Positions 34,693 through 47,420 of a stretch of 64,000 bases of DNA are shown here, piece after piece. The DNA comes from Combretum micranthum (lineage: Eukaryota > Streptophyta > Magnoliopsida > Myrtales > Combretaceae). A program made the translations under genes and the position numbers. A model generated the notes under the pieces. It was given only the letters and a program-made list of their open reading frames with translations, had not been told where the DNA came from and searched no databases. The number at the start of each line of letters is the position of its first letter. Within the stretch, counting starts at the first letter, position 1. The stretch covers positions 2,480,001-2,544,000 of the forward strand of contig JAMXBD010000024.1 of assembly GCA_024138025.1 (NCBI GenBank), read 5' to 3'.

Positions 34693-36164
34693 TGATCTGC
34701 TGAAAATGATCTTATATTTATAAAAGCGAATTCTCTAGCAAGTGTACTAGATCGAATCAAGTAGTAAAAGGATGAGTGAATATCGTTCCCACAAGGAAAG
34801 TTTAAGTACTAAACTGTTGTTGGTTCAATTTAATATTTAGGTAAAAGAATTCAAATAAATTGTTTACGAACACTGCTTTATCTACTAATAAAGTTTACTT
34901 AATCTACTCGAATACTCTTAATCTCAGAAACTTATATGACAATAGAATGGGAACAAAGATCAAATCCTAGTTTTTACTAAATAAGTTGAATACAAGTTAT
35001 ACTGACTATTAGATCTCTTGCAAATTCAAGTGGAACTATCAAAATTAACCGACAATTTCGTAACTTCCTTTACTTGAATTATCAAAGGAATCAAATTTAC
35101 AACTAAGAACCTCCCGATTCATTAATTACCTAATTCCTTAAATTGTATTTCTCCTAATTCCTTAGCAAGAATCCAACTTAACTACATTGCATTTTTCACT
35201 AAGATGGTTCATAAATTTGATATAATATCTCAGCTTCCGCATTTTGTTATTATATCTACATTCATGTAGTCCAGTAAAATCAGATTTCTCTCCCAAGCAA
35301 TCTCAATTTCTAATTAACCAAGATACTTCACATACAAGGTTAATTATAGGAAAAACAACGTGAATTTTACAAAGTTCTAACAATCGTATAACACATCTCA
35401 ACAATTGTTTGAGCAAATCTTGAATTAAATCACATTCCTACTGTAAGAGTTTAGCAAATCATTAAAATGTGTACAAAAAAAACTTCAATTACATAAACTA
35501 GACTCATTATGAACACAAGATAATAAATTCAGATCATATAAACATAAAAACTTGAATTAAGAAGATAATCTCACCGTACAAATTAGTCTACGACGATGAT
35601 TCACGATAATCTGACAAATCTTGAACAATTAATAACAAAGTAGCATTCTAGATCTAAGGTTTTTGGCTAAAACTATTTTGTTCACTCTATTCTAAAGATA
35701 TTCTCCAAACTGTCATATTTCCCGTATCTTCTCTCTCTGCTCCCCATTTTCCCTTTTTAAAACAAAATAACATATACGACCTCTGGTAACTTCCACATCC
35801 AACGCCTGCAATTTCAAATTCTACACTAGCGGTGTAGAAGTAGGTGTTAAACATTTTTGAACTGTGGATTCAAACGCCAGTGTAAAACCGGCGGCGTTGA
35901 ATGATGATTGTCCGGTGTTGCGTAACGCCGGCGGCGTTGCTCCTAAATTTGCCAGCGTTTGAGTATTTATGCCCTGGTTGCTTTGTTTTAAAGCCTATTC
36001 CAAGCTCAAAGTTTATTCCCACCAATGATTGCTTCTCCAAATCCTCTGTAACCTGAATTAGCCAAATTGCCAAATCAAAGTACCAATTTTTCACATTTCC
36101 ACAAGCATAAACACAATTATCTATCAAATAAGAGATGAAAAGTGTATAAATTATGAGTTTATCA
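34693..36164 (-). mobile_element. H1: Tat-like solo LTR, reverse orientation
   Basis: 1472 bp. Read on the minus strand it starts TGATAAACTCATAATTTATA and ends CAGCAGATCA. It is flanked by a perfect 5-bp duplication GTAAA (34688-34692 and 36165-36169). On the plus strand the U5 tail is AGCAAGTGTACTAGATCGA and ATATCGTTCCCACAAGGA. No internal coding region, so a solo LTR or very short element. A GCCGGCGGCGTT island lies at 35800-35965. The 100-codon minus frame at 35870-36172 runs through this island and is not a gene. Confidence 0.85.
35800..35965. repeat. GCCGGCGGCGTT motif island in H1
   Basis: CCGGCGGCGTTG appears twice (about 35888 and 35929) with weaker relatives (CAACGCCTGC, AACGCCAGTG, GCCAGCGTTTG). 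Surrounding LTR is AT-rich. Confidence 0.7.
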
Positions 36165-36169
36165 GTAAA

Positions 36170-36440
36170 CAAATTCCAATGTGATCAGTTGGTGGAAGAA
36201 GATGACACACTTGAAGCTGATGCTTTCCATATTAACATGGATGTTTTGGCTTCTTCAGCTTTAATAGTTTCATCAGAGTTAGCTTTTAGTTCTGGTGGAT
36301 GGGTCCTCGAACCACACCACCATAGGCTAAAAGATGCCATTATTGAAGCATGTGTGTGGTTAAAAGATTGGTCTGATGTTGTTAGCGGAAGTAGACAGAC
36401 CCACACTTTTGGTGGCCCAATGACAGCAATTCAGGATCGG
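36170..36440 (+). pseudogene. hAT transposase, C-terminal dimerisation region
   Basis: Open frame 36153-36506 carries MDVLASSALIVSSELAFSSG and GWVLEPHHHRLKDAIIEA, then CVWLKDWSD. This is the hAT dimerisation motif (family pattern ...STVASESAFSTGGRVLD...L....V.AL....DWL) with several substitutions. The first residues of the open frame come from H1. It closes the transposase started at 20211. 36441-36940 is very AT-rich and shows no features. Confidence 0.8.
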
Positions 36441-36940
36441 GGGAGTCGTTGTCACCAACGGATATGTAGTAATAGACACAGACAAAATAGTAGAGTAAGA
36501 CTATAGGAGATTCATAGGAGGGTGTGTGGTCGATAACCTTTTTTTTCAATATTCTTGTAATTTTTTGTAGTTTAAAAATGTTACTAATAAAATTTAATTT
36601 TCTACCGATCTCAATGTATTTATTAATATCATTTATTTAATAATTTACAAGTATCATAAATAAATAAATTAAGCAAGTTTAACATTTAAAATAAATTAAT
36701 TACTATTATAATACTATTTGATATTTCATTTTTTATTTCCTAAAAAAGTTGAAGTTAATATATTAATAGTAATACAATTGAAATCATTTTAAAAAATAAA
36801 TATACTAAACATATTATTTGTTTTTTTAAGACGACCAATATATCTAATTAAAATAATAAAAAATAATTAATCTATTTAAATACTATTTATGGTAAATTAA
36901 AAAAATAAATCACTTTTTTTATTTTATTATTTAAAAAAGC

Positions 36941-37056
36941 TTGTGTATTGGTTCGCATGCCATATTGTATCGACCCACTTATTTCATGTGCCTTGCATGC
37001 CAATTTGAGCATGCTTGTGTTTTTGTTTTTTTCTTCGTGTACCATACTAATCCTGT
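36941..37056 (+). mobile_element. hAT 3' subterminal repeat region, left half
   Basis: Repeated GCATGCC, ATGTGCC and GCATGC words, as expected for transposase-binding subterminal repeats of a hAT element. Cut at 37056 by solo LTR E; the same kind of sequence resumes at 54524. Confidence 0.5.
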
Positions 37057-39130
37057 TGTAAACCCCCTAGTTTTGCATAACCTGACTTTGATAATTGGAA
37101 AAAATATGATATAATGATCTTGAAGAAAGATCAAGAAGAGTTGCAAAAATCATCTCCCAATTTTTCACAATTTAAGAATAATAAAAAAATATATAAATTG
37201 TTTAATTATACTTTAAAAATTCAAATCTTCATTAACAAATTTCCTTAAGCTTTTGCAATCAGTGAGCAATAATAAAACAATAGAGTAATTATTAAAGACT
37301 CCACTAAATTTAAAAGACCTACCAATCAATTTTGAAAATAATTAGAAAAACAGTAATTGTGCCTTGAAAATTCTCCAATAAGAATAACGTGATAAATCAC
37401 CAAGCTAAACTTTGACTTCAACAAATAAAAATAAATGTGTCTCTAGATTCATCAAACATATATAATCAACAATGTTAGTGAGTAAATTTTCAAAACAATC
37501 ACAAATAAGTATTTTCTTGTGAACTTATAATTAAAGATGATCATAACCCCTTAAAAAAACTAATGATACCACCGTTTTTAGTAAGTAAAAATTCTCGAAA
37601 ATCACTCAAATCATGTAATCTTACATATGGAAATATTCAAAATATAAAACAAGTAATTATAATAAAATAAAAAACTCTAAGATTAATACCCATAAAATAT
37701 TCTACATTACTAATTTAATCATGTGGTTATTTTAGGCACATGATACATAATAAATAAATGACAAACTATTACTAAAATTGACCATTATTATAGTAGTAGT
37801 ATTAATAACATCTAAAGTGTATTATAATTAACAGTATATGTTGTAGTAATAATAATAACATCAACAACAACAACAACAACACTAACAAGATTATTTTGTC
37901 ATATAATAAATAATACCATACTTGATGTAAACCCTGAAAATTTTCACACTAGCACACGACACTAGAATAAAAAATGCGAATTAGCTAGTAAATCTAGAAC
38001 TTAACAAAAACCCTATAATAGATCTATGAGTTGAACTTAGCTCATTTATGATTTAAAGGCCTGAATAAAAACTTCTCTGACTTTAATTGATACAAAAAAC
38101 GAGATTCCGTATCTTGAGTTAATAACTCAATATATAATTTGAAATAGCCATGAATTCCTTATATTGTATGCTAATATGTTATTGGAATGATATATATATA
38201 TATATATATGTGTATGCTTAGTAATATAATTAAGGAATGTGTTATTTTATATATGATTAGTATTAAGAATTAATATTATTGTTGGATGTTTATAAATGTT
38301 TGTATAGTATAATAAATGTGTGAATAGCTTAATGAATGTGTGTGTCTTTTTGTAAATTAATATGCATGCATTATGTTTAGAATGTAATCAAATTGTTTTG
38401 AAGTTGCTTAAATCATGACAGAAATTTTGTGAATTTTAAACCCACATTTTAAGCTTAAATTCAATCCAAATGCATTTGAAATTTCCCCAAATTAAACCTA
38501 GGACAAATATACCCCCTAAAGGTAAGATTTGGATGACAAATTACTCTAATGGGACAAGATAAGTCCTCGTTTTTGGCAACCATAATTTTCATACGAATTT
38601 TACTTCTTTTCTTTCTTCTTCCTTTCTTCCTTTTCTTAATCCAAAATCTTAAACCCTAAGCCAAGGTTTACTACAAGCTTAAGGAATTGAATAACACTCC
38701 AAGCCAAGATTCATCCATGTGAGTTTAAATGCAACCTTTATCTTTTATTTCATGTCTTATAATGTGTTGTTTGTAAATGTTAAGGTAGATAGGATTTTGA
38801 GATGATGATTGGTATGACATTGAGTTGGTGCATGAATGATAGTTTGAATGGGATTATGTGATTAATGAAGTGGTAGTTGGCATCTTATAGGAGTGTGAAT
38901 GAATGGGGATGAGTATTTTAGGAAATTGAAGAATGAGTAGTTGATATATGAATTTGAAGTATGCTTAATGATTTGATGATTAGAAGTAAAGTTCATGTTA
39001 TTAGGATAGCATTTGGATCATATAACAAACTTTAGAAAGTTTGGACTAAGTTTGGAAAATATTTAAGAAATGAGCAAAGTGTGGAAAAACAGGGGATTTC
39101 AAAAACAATTTTCGTAAAGGTTAAAATTTG

Positions 39131-39660
39131 AACGTACGCCGGCATCTGGGGATTCTACGCCGCCGGCGTAGAGGCGGTGTAGAAAGCCCACAGAATCGAT
39201 TTTTCTAACGCCGTTTGTTACGCCGCCGGCTTTTATGCTAAGGTTTTGCCAGCGTCTGTTCTTCAGAATGTACGCCGGTAATTTAAACTTTTACGCCACC
39301 GGCGTAGAGGCGGTGTTGAAAGACCATAGAAGCAAATTTCTTAAAGCTGACTGAACGCCGCCGGCTTTCGCTAGGAAAGTCAGCCGGTGTTCTTTCTTTC
39401 TTAATGTACGCTGGCTGCTGGGAATCAAGGCCGCCGGCGTCCATGTGAAGACTGCCCGCATACTTATATAAGCGGCCGGCTTACACCTCTCTGGATGTTT
39501 TTGAAAACTTTGGTTTTGGATTCTACGCCGGCTCAACGCCGCCGGCATAGGGTGCAAAGGCTGACGGCGTACCCTTGAACACTGCCAGCGTTGGCAGTGT
39601 GAATTCTCAGGACATTGAACACCTGCTCAACGCCGCCGGTGTTGAGTACCGGCGTATCCC
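39131..39660. repeat. Large GCCGGC(GT) motif island in LTR C
   Basis: About 530 bp with well over a dozen GCCGGC-type words, many extended to ACGCCGCCGGCGT. Two stretches about 150 bp apart share TACGCCG...ACGCC.CCGGCGTAGAGG. It lies between a predicted donor (ATCCAT|GTGAGT, 38719) and acceptor (ending 43859), the place where LTR A has its ATCACGGGCGAAC repeat. Flanking LTR sequence is AT-rich and aligns to A. Confidence 0.85.
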
Positions 39661-40143
39661 CTGAGCTTTTGAATTTTTAAAACTTTTTCTAAAATTTTCC
39701 AAAGTTTGTTATTTGAGTAATTATGTATTTATTAAGCGATCTAGGGTATAATAGGGTGCTTAAATGCTTTATTTTGATTTTGAATTAATTTATTTGGATT
39801 TCTTGGATGTATTTATATTGTGAGCTAGTCAATTAGAGTTTAAGCTAAGTGTGAATTTATTATTGATTTAAACAGTGTTAGATCCTTGCCCAGTCGACTC
39901 CGTTAATTCCTGAGCTATATCAGGTACACAGTGACTTGCTTGACTCTTTGCTAGGGTAGGCATCAAGATTAAACTACCTAAAAATAAGAGAATACTACTG
40001 TTATTTATGTGTTGATTGTCGATGTTTACCGTTGAATCTGATTCGGAGAGCGGCACCCTGCTCAGATTGGGGGCAAGGTTCTTTCTCGTTAACGGTTAGA
40101 ATGGTTTAGGAGATATGAGTATCCGAGCTGCTCATATCAACCC

Positions 40144-43100
40144 TGTCACGCCCCGTAGGGTATCCTAAACGTAACAGCCCGCCACATGCTAAGTAAGACT
40201 CTCGAGTTCCCTACCCGGGGCCTTCGGAAGTCTTAAGTAGATGTAAGGCGTTCCTTTACGACAATAAAATACTTCAACAAATGGAGTTAAACAGTTTAAT
40301 GAGGCATGCATTAGCCATAGATAATAAATCAAAACGCATAATGCTTAAGTTTACAAAATCTAAGGGGCATTCCCCCGCAAAAGAATAACAGTCTATTACA
40401 GTCATCCCGAGTCCTTAGTTTCCAATGGAAGTCTATACAAAAAGAGATGAATCAAACTTCTATAGGAAACTCCTATCTCTGGTACCTGCGCTGTGGCTTG
40501 TCTTGGCCTAAGCCATATAAACATGCTGCAAAAGATAAAAACTATAGGGGTAAACTAACTAGCTTAGTGAGTAATACTTCCATAACACAATTAAATACAA
40601 TCATTCAAGCGAGTGATTATTCAAGCAATGTATGCACCATACAAATGTGATCAACAAACATATGACCAACCGGAAATCATATGTGGATGGACTTGCGCCC
40701 TCCATCCCGGGTTAGCAGATTGACGATTCCTATGGTACGACGCCGTTTAAGCTCACGGTCAACTGATTAAAAGCTTGTTTTATGGATCACGATTAACCTC
40801 ATATTCGTTTTATGGATCACGATTAACCTCACATTCGTTTTATGGGTCACGAAAAACCAACCAATGCAAATGCTCCAACCCCGTTGTGACATGAATGAAC
40901 TCAATTTATAGTTGGAGTCGAATAGTTATTAATTCAATTCTTTTTAGTGACCAACAAGTAATTGCAAACATTCATCATAAGATTCTAGTAAAACAGTCAA
41001 TATCTTAACACCCGGTTTCGATATACCTTAAGCTTCATTTCACATATCAACAATCAACAACATAAATAATTCCCACATACCCCATCATGCTTGTACAATT
41101 CCTTTTATCTTTGCCTACATCACTAGTGCCACTACATTACATTCACAAGCATTAATTGAGAGTGGAAGTAAACTCACTCGGCCATGGGACACCAAACTTC
41201 TTAATAATAATAATCGGGAGGAAGAGTGTCGTCCTGCTCGGAATCACCTACCAAACAAGAATAATCCCTATGAGATCCTCACTATGTAAATAAATCAAAC
41301 TATACATCTAGACTAGTTGAATTCGGATTTCTCGCTACTTTTGGAAGTTCTGACTTAAAACGGCCATAACTTGGTCATTTTAACTCGGAATTTCGCAAAC
41401 TTTATATCGATCTTCATCTACCTCGAAAGATCTATCTAATTCAAGTATTAAATCCAAGTTTTGAAAATAATAGGGTCACGGAACAGTGGGATCAGTTCTG
41501 TCCCGCAATTGACCCAATCTCGAAAATTTGCTTTGTCTTTGATAAAAAGTATTCCTAAATGATGATTCATGCATGAATGATATGGGAATGAACTACTAAT
41601 GTGTATGCCATGTAATGGACTCGACTTGTGCATGGTCATGATGATTTTTGTAGTAATAAACTTTTAGGAACTCCTAAGTGTTGGGAAAGTTTCATAAAGG
41701 CTAAATCAAAAAGTTATTTTCCCACTTATACTCCTTAGGTTTCTTTGGTTTTTAATCTTGTAATCTACTTATTATTTAATTAAAAATAGGTTCTCAAAGT
41801 CTATAATAGTCATGGCCTCCATTCATGCACAAAAATTCACATTTTTCATTTGGCAAACATGTTTTCAATTAAGCTATTTGTAAAAATCCGAATTTTTCCA
41901 AATTTTCTTTTCTTACATTTTTCTCAAGGGAAATCTAGTCTAATGCATTAAAAATTGGGGCTTCAATGTATACATCATCTAAGGACTTCATTTAGCTTAT
42001 AAAACATTCATTTTAGGCTTAAATACTAAGTGTTTATTTAGGCATTACACAAAGTTACGAATTTGACTACACAATTAAAGTCAACACTTTTCATTCCAAC
42101 TTCACCTCTTGTTTTCCTTATTTTTATTATGCCTAAACTCATCTAAACTCATGAAAATAATTCCTTCAACATGTCTATTACACATACCCTTCATTTTTCT
42201 TATGAAATATAAGTTTAAAATTGATTTTGGAGGTCTTTAGGGTAGGGTTTCCATTTCATCCGAATTTTCTACTTTCCATATCCAACAAAGTCCTTTCTTT
42301 TTCAATGTTCTTGCCATCTATATGTGGAGATATACTATTTAACATCTCTATACATGAACAAGACTCCATTTATATGATCAACAAGGCACATAAACAAAAA
42401 TGAACCTATGATCATGCATGTACATAAAGTGGTGAATGTCTAAACCTTAGATCTACTACATATGATGTATATAACATGAATCTCATGCATGAACAACAAT
42501 ATAAATGCAAGGTCACTACTTTATATGCATGATCAACATGAAATCTTAACAAAATGCATCTAAACACTAGATCCATGTCTTGTGATGGCTTGACATCCTT
42601 GTTCATGCATTTCCATGTCCCTAGCATGAGCATCATAGGGTTTTGATGAGGAAATACACAAGGTACACCTTTGCCATTACAAGAATAGGAAGAAACAAGG
42701 CTTACATACACATACCAATGGGATCTTGAAGTGAAATGGAGAAGAAACAAAGTTGGAAATGTGATGAAGGGGAGGGGGAGCAACCTCACGGCACAAAGAG
42801 GGTAAAAAGAGAGAGTTTTTCTCTTTTTCAAAAGTTAAAATAGAAGAAATGAAGAGAGAGAGAGAACATTTAGTATATATACTAAAGGAATTAGGTTTTA
42901 GTTAAATAAAAGAAGCAAAATTAACTCAATTGGGAGGGGGAGCAAGAGGGAGGGGCGCCGGCCACTTCAAGCATGGAGTGTGTGTGTTTAAAATTTGACT
43001 TTTTTGTAATTTAGTAAATGAAATTGTAATAAATGTATTAATTATTTAAGAGACAAATTTTCTTGGAAAAGAAAATTGAAATGAGTAGTTGTAAGGATGT

Positions 43101-43566
43101 AAGAATAGGGTATGGGTAGTGTGTAGTGTAGGTTGTACTTGTGAATAGTAGACAAGACATCTACTTTACCGGTTGTTCCGAAAACACGGGAAAAGCTATA
43201 ACTGTAATTTTTATAGCTCGGAAAATTATGAAATTGATATTTTTGGAATCCTTGTAAAATTACGGTTCTAATGAATATTCTGGAATATATTTTTGAATCC
43301 GTGGCCCGGGGCACGCTTTTCCGTAATTGGGCTCGGGAAGGCCCGGAATTGAAAAATTCCCGAATTTAAAACTTTCAAAGGTTTGAAATGTACATTGGAA
43401 CAACAATTCAAATTCATTCACTCCAAAATATTTATTTTACTATGAAATCGAAGGAAAGCCGGATTTAGGGTTCCTAGGCTCCATTTACTAGACTCAATCT
43501 GATCGGGTTAGGGTTTCGTTTCAACTCCTGGGGTTTCCTAGCTACTGAGAATTACCGGGGTTTACA
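40144..43566 (-). mobile_element. S: solo LTR related to element B, reverse orientation, inserted in C
   Basis: Plus strand starts TGTCACGCCCCGTAGGGTAT and ends ACCGGGGTTTACA, the reverse complement of the element B LTR ends. It has a perfect 5-bp duplication AACCC (40139-40143 and 43567-43571). Removing it rejoins ATATCAACCCCCTGAGCG exactly as in LTR A. 3423 bp, similar to B's 3.2 kb. Its sequence is clearly diverged from B. No coding region; the 139-codon minus frame at 42412-42831 lacks any family resemblance. Confidence 0.93.
40777..40860 (-). repeat. 30-bp tandem repeat, three units, in S
   Basis: GTTTTATGGATCACGATTAA-type units start at 40777, 40807 and 40837, exactly 30 bp apart; the last is incomplete. 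It lies where LTR B has its TAGGAGCC triple repeat and LTR E its TTGGACCCATT repeat. Confidence 0.85.
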
Positions 43567-43858
43567 AACCCCCTGAGCGTCGTGATGCATTACTCAGGAA
43601 CCCCTAGTATTACGGGCTATGCCGGAAGGTGGGGCTGCCTAGTCTGTATGAACAGTAGGGACCAGTCAGGGGGGCGGACGTAATACTAGAACCTTGTTGT
43701 CCGGAGTTTGAATACTCCCGTGTTGTCTTATTAATTAAAGACTTTTTAATGAATAAGTGATTGTTGCATAATGCATCTAGCCTAATAATGTGTTATTCAC
43801 TTCGCATTTGTATTTGTTACTTTGTACTGGGCCTTTGGCTCATATTTTATCTATTTCA

Positions 43859-43939
43859 GGTAATGATCCCGATGAGTTCTATACGAGTATGGGGTACGGA
43901 ACCGACCTTGAGGATTTTCTTGATGGGTTGGAGGATTAG
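43859..43939 (+). CDS. Possible acidic mini-ORF end, LTR C copy
   Basis: 27 codons from predicted acceptor CTATTTCAG to TAG: GNDPDEFYTSMGYGTDLEDF then LDGLED. Same length and phase as LTR A (5855-5935). Against A, nine codons are identical, nine differ synonymously and nine change the residue; in the last 17 sense codons the split is nine synonymous to four non-synonymous. This suggests past constraint on a peptide. Confidence 0.3.
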   Translation, partial: GNDPDEFYTSMGYGTDLEDFLDGLED

Positions 43940-45655
43940 AGATGACCATGGACTCAATGGACCCTAAAAATGTAATAGATTAGATGAGATTCATTTTTGG
44001 ATGGTGTGGATATTATGTTAGTAGAGTTGTATTTTGAGAATTTTGATTAAGGCTAAAGAAGTCTTTGGATGTAATATGTACATATGTATGTATATAGCTA
44101 TTTAGAAGTAGAGTTATCTCCGCTGCTAATATCTATGTCTTTTGTTGTATAATATCTTATAGAATTAAATAAACAATTCACTCAAACTATTCCTTTAGGC
44201 AACCTTACATATAATCTAGGGGTTATATATGGTTGGGGATCCGTTATCTCCTATATCAAATATAGGGGTAAATTTCGGGTCGTCCATACATAATCAAAGG
44301 TAATAAAAAATTTCAAACCCCCGAAACTTGTCATACCAGTAAAGAGTAGATAGAAATGTATAAACATAGAAAATAAATGGTTACTATTGAACTCAACAAA
44401 GACTTGAGAATAGAACTATGAGTAGTAATGACCCCATATATAGTTTTAAACCCTAAAACAAAGATTCTTAGATAGTATTAAATACTATAATAAGATTTCA
44501 TAGTAGGTATCGAAAACCCAAGATATAAAGATAACTTAGCTAAGATATTGAGTGCAATAATAAGTAAATAACCAATTGCGCTTATAGTTAGGAATCGATA
44601 ACCTAAAGATAAACCATCAGGGTTATAAATACACAATAAAAACATAAACAGATGTATAACTAATAATCTAAACTCTAAATAAATATTTAGATCACACTAT
44701 TGTTTTAGTTAGGGTATTCTTAAGCTATTGGAGCCTAAAACGAAAATTGATCTATTAAGCTTAAAAAACCCTAATCGGGTGAGATAAAACTTAAAAATAA
44801 TTAATTGTGTAAAATTTAAATTTAAAGTTGAACTTAATAATAATCTAAAAATTTTGTAGGACTATAAAAATACTTTTAGATGAAAACTCTCAAATAACTG
44901 ATATATTGGTACCGTTTAACTTAATAAACTACCCAAAAACTAAGATAATTATTTACTAATAAATATAATAATATTTTTTATTTACAAACTTAGCCAAATT
45001 TCGATGCAAATTGCCCAAATTGTTGGCTGAGGATTTCTCGAATGGGGAGAGCCAAATTCTTCACAATTTAGCCTAAAAATTGCTCCAAAAAGTCAAAAAA
45101 CACACACATAAACCAATCCTAAATGGCCATTAGGAACCTTAATTAATGCATGGAAAAAACTAGAGAACCAACCCAAGTGATGGAGAGTTATCAGAGGAAA
45201 AATCTTGCTGCTACTTCTTCTTCTTCTCCTTATTTATATCATTCATATGCAAGGAGACAAGAGCCATTATTTTGCACCAAACAAAGCTCTAATACTACTT
45301 AGAAGACCTCTCCAAAGATAGCTTCGAATCAGACCAAGTAAGAGCCAAGTAAACTCCCACAAACAAAACCAAAAATCGTAGCAAAAAAGATCAAGAACAT
45401 AACTTCCATTAATAAACTTCATAAGCTTGGAAACAAGAGATTAAGGTAAGGTTAAATTCGTTTTTAGCTAGTTTAAGTGCCAAACATTATTCTAAAAAAT
45501 GTTTCTTGCTGCCCTAGGTCCAATGCAAGCTTTGGAGTGGAGTTTAGAACATCCAAATTCGAATAAAAAAGGTAAAATTTGTAAAAACCTTAGTTGCACT
45601 TTTCCAAATTTTAAAATTAGAGATCATATACATGTTAATGCATTGTGAGTTGATG

Positions 45656-45686
<31 letters not shown>

Positions 45687-45744
45687 CACATAGAAACACT
45701 TAGGAATGATTTGGAAATAATTTTAACATGGAAAATTGAAGAAA

Positions 45745-46080
45745 TACGAGCTGGTTCATCGGAGAAGACGATGAATAGTGCCAACACTGGCCTTACGCGG
45801 GCAGCTTATACCCCCAACATCGACGACTTACAAGGATAAGTTGACGGTATAGAAGTTGTGTAGTCTGGAACATAAGCTACGTAAAGTTTATTTTTATGTA
45901 AAATGAACGAACGCTTACCAACTTGAATTCTACACTAGTAGCGTAGGAAGCGGTATACGTGGTAAGGCTGGCAGCCTACAAGCCAGTGTACCCTGATACA
46001 AAATAATATGTAAAACCTATAAATGCCGGTATCTGGGTATCAATGCCGACGGCGTTGGAGCCAGTGTACATATATATTTT
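45745..46080. repeat. Weak GCCGGC/GACGGCGT island in LTR D
   Basis: Scattered CpG-bearing words such as ATGCCGGTATCTGGG, ATGCCGACGGCGTTGG and AAGCCAGTGTAC. The first closely resembles ACGCCGGCATCTGGGG in the island of LTR C. More decayed than the other islands. An AT microsatellite is at about 45661-45686. Confidence 0.5.
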
Positions 46081-47420
46081 TCTTGCGTGAAGTCTGTTCT
46101 ATGCCAACAAATTATATATATATACACACATTAATAATAAAAATATATATTAATTAAAAAACATATTTTTACCAAGTAAACAAATACATACAAGATATTT
46201 ATAAATATAATAATACTAATGATTATAATAATAGGTTTAATATTTCAAGATTATTAAACCCTAAGAGCTATAGGGAAATATTAGTGTTATTAAGAACTAT
46301 CATTGTAAAATATTTGTCTTATACATACAAATGTATAAGAATGGAAATCTGAATAAGCTAAATTTATGAATAATATGATATCTAAAAATGAAAAAATAAT
46401 TATATGGAGAAGATTAAGAGAAACACAACGAAACTAAATAATAAGAAATAAATATTAGTTATCCTAATGTGTTAACTAAAAGAACAATATAAAAATAGCA
46501 ATAATAGTAACAATAAAAATATCAATTTATTGAATACAACTTTTACGAATACCCAATAAAAATATATAAATATCTAACAAGATCAAGACAAGTAAAATGA
46601 AAATAAAAGATTAAATAATAATTGTTATCATAAGACCTTTAAAGGACCAATACAGTAATAGACATTAAACTAAATATCAATAGGACACTTAGATGACTAA
46701 TAGGATTCCTTTTACAGATATATAATATATATATATAAATATATATTTGACTAGTAATTATTTATCTATTCAATAGGTGATATTGATCAAATAGCAGACT
46801 TTCCCAAAGACTATTACGATTAAGTCAGCATTAGCAGGTGAATAACTCAGTCTTATGACATTGTATGTGCTTGTAGCTTAGCGAATCTTTAATAAAAGAT
46901 AATAACTTGAATGTGTTGTATGGGTTTATGGGAATTGTCTGTTATATGGAAAATTGATTGCCAAGTCACTCTAATGATAATTATAATAGAATTCTATATG
47001 ATTATATTGCTTGTATAACATGTTGATTGTCTGAGTAATGATTGATCACCTTAAACTTGATTAAAACTACTGGTACGATAAAAAAAAAAATTGTACATGC
47101 ATTACATGAATTACATAAAGTAGCATTTAAGTAAGTGGTAGTCTACTACGTGTTAGTATTTCAGATCTTTATTAATGGTTGGTTTATCTAGGCAAGGAAG
47201 CTATTAATTAATCACAAGATTACCTTTGTTATATCGATACCATAGGAACTAAATGGTAAATGAAGGACGCTGCTTATGGTATTACTTAAAATGACTAGCA
47301 CTTAGTAGAGATTCTAAAGCTAAAATAGGAAATGAGTGTTAAAGATATGATAAAATCAAAGTGATGATTAAAGGGAGTTTGTTGTTTCCTGTATGCTTAG
47401 TTTCTTTTGGGTAGGTAGAC

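Larger units (their letters stand above)
38140..44290 (+). mobile_element. C: solo LTR related to element A, inserted in D
   Basis: Starts TGAAATAGCCATGAATTCCT exactly like LTR A and ends CGGGTCGTCCATACA like A's end. Own sequence is 38140-40143 and 43572-44290 (about 2.7 kb, close to A's 2.87 kb). Clear blocks match A, for example TACACAGTGACTTGCTTG and TGTACTGGGCC. Flanks TAATT (38135-38139) and TAATC (44291-44295) agree at four of five bases. No primer site follows, so it is a solo LTR. An AT microsatellite lies at about 38190-38209. Confidence 0.88.

Noticed and set aside
39131..39660. CRISPR-like or satellite array
   Set aside because: Units are short, irregularly spaced and in both orientations inside an LTR of a plant genome; not a CRISPR and not a regular satellite.
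42412..42831. 139-codon minus-strand frame in solo LTR S
   Set aside because: No recognised domain, absent as a frame from LTR B, low-complexity T/C-rich source.
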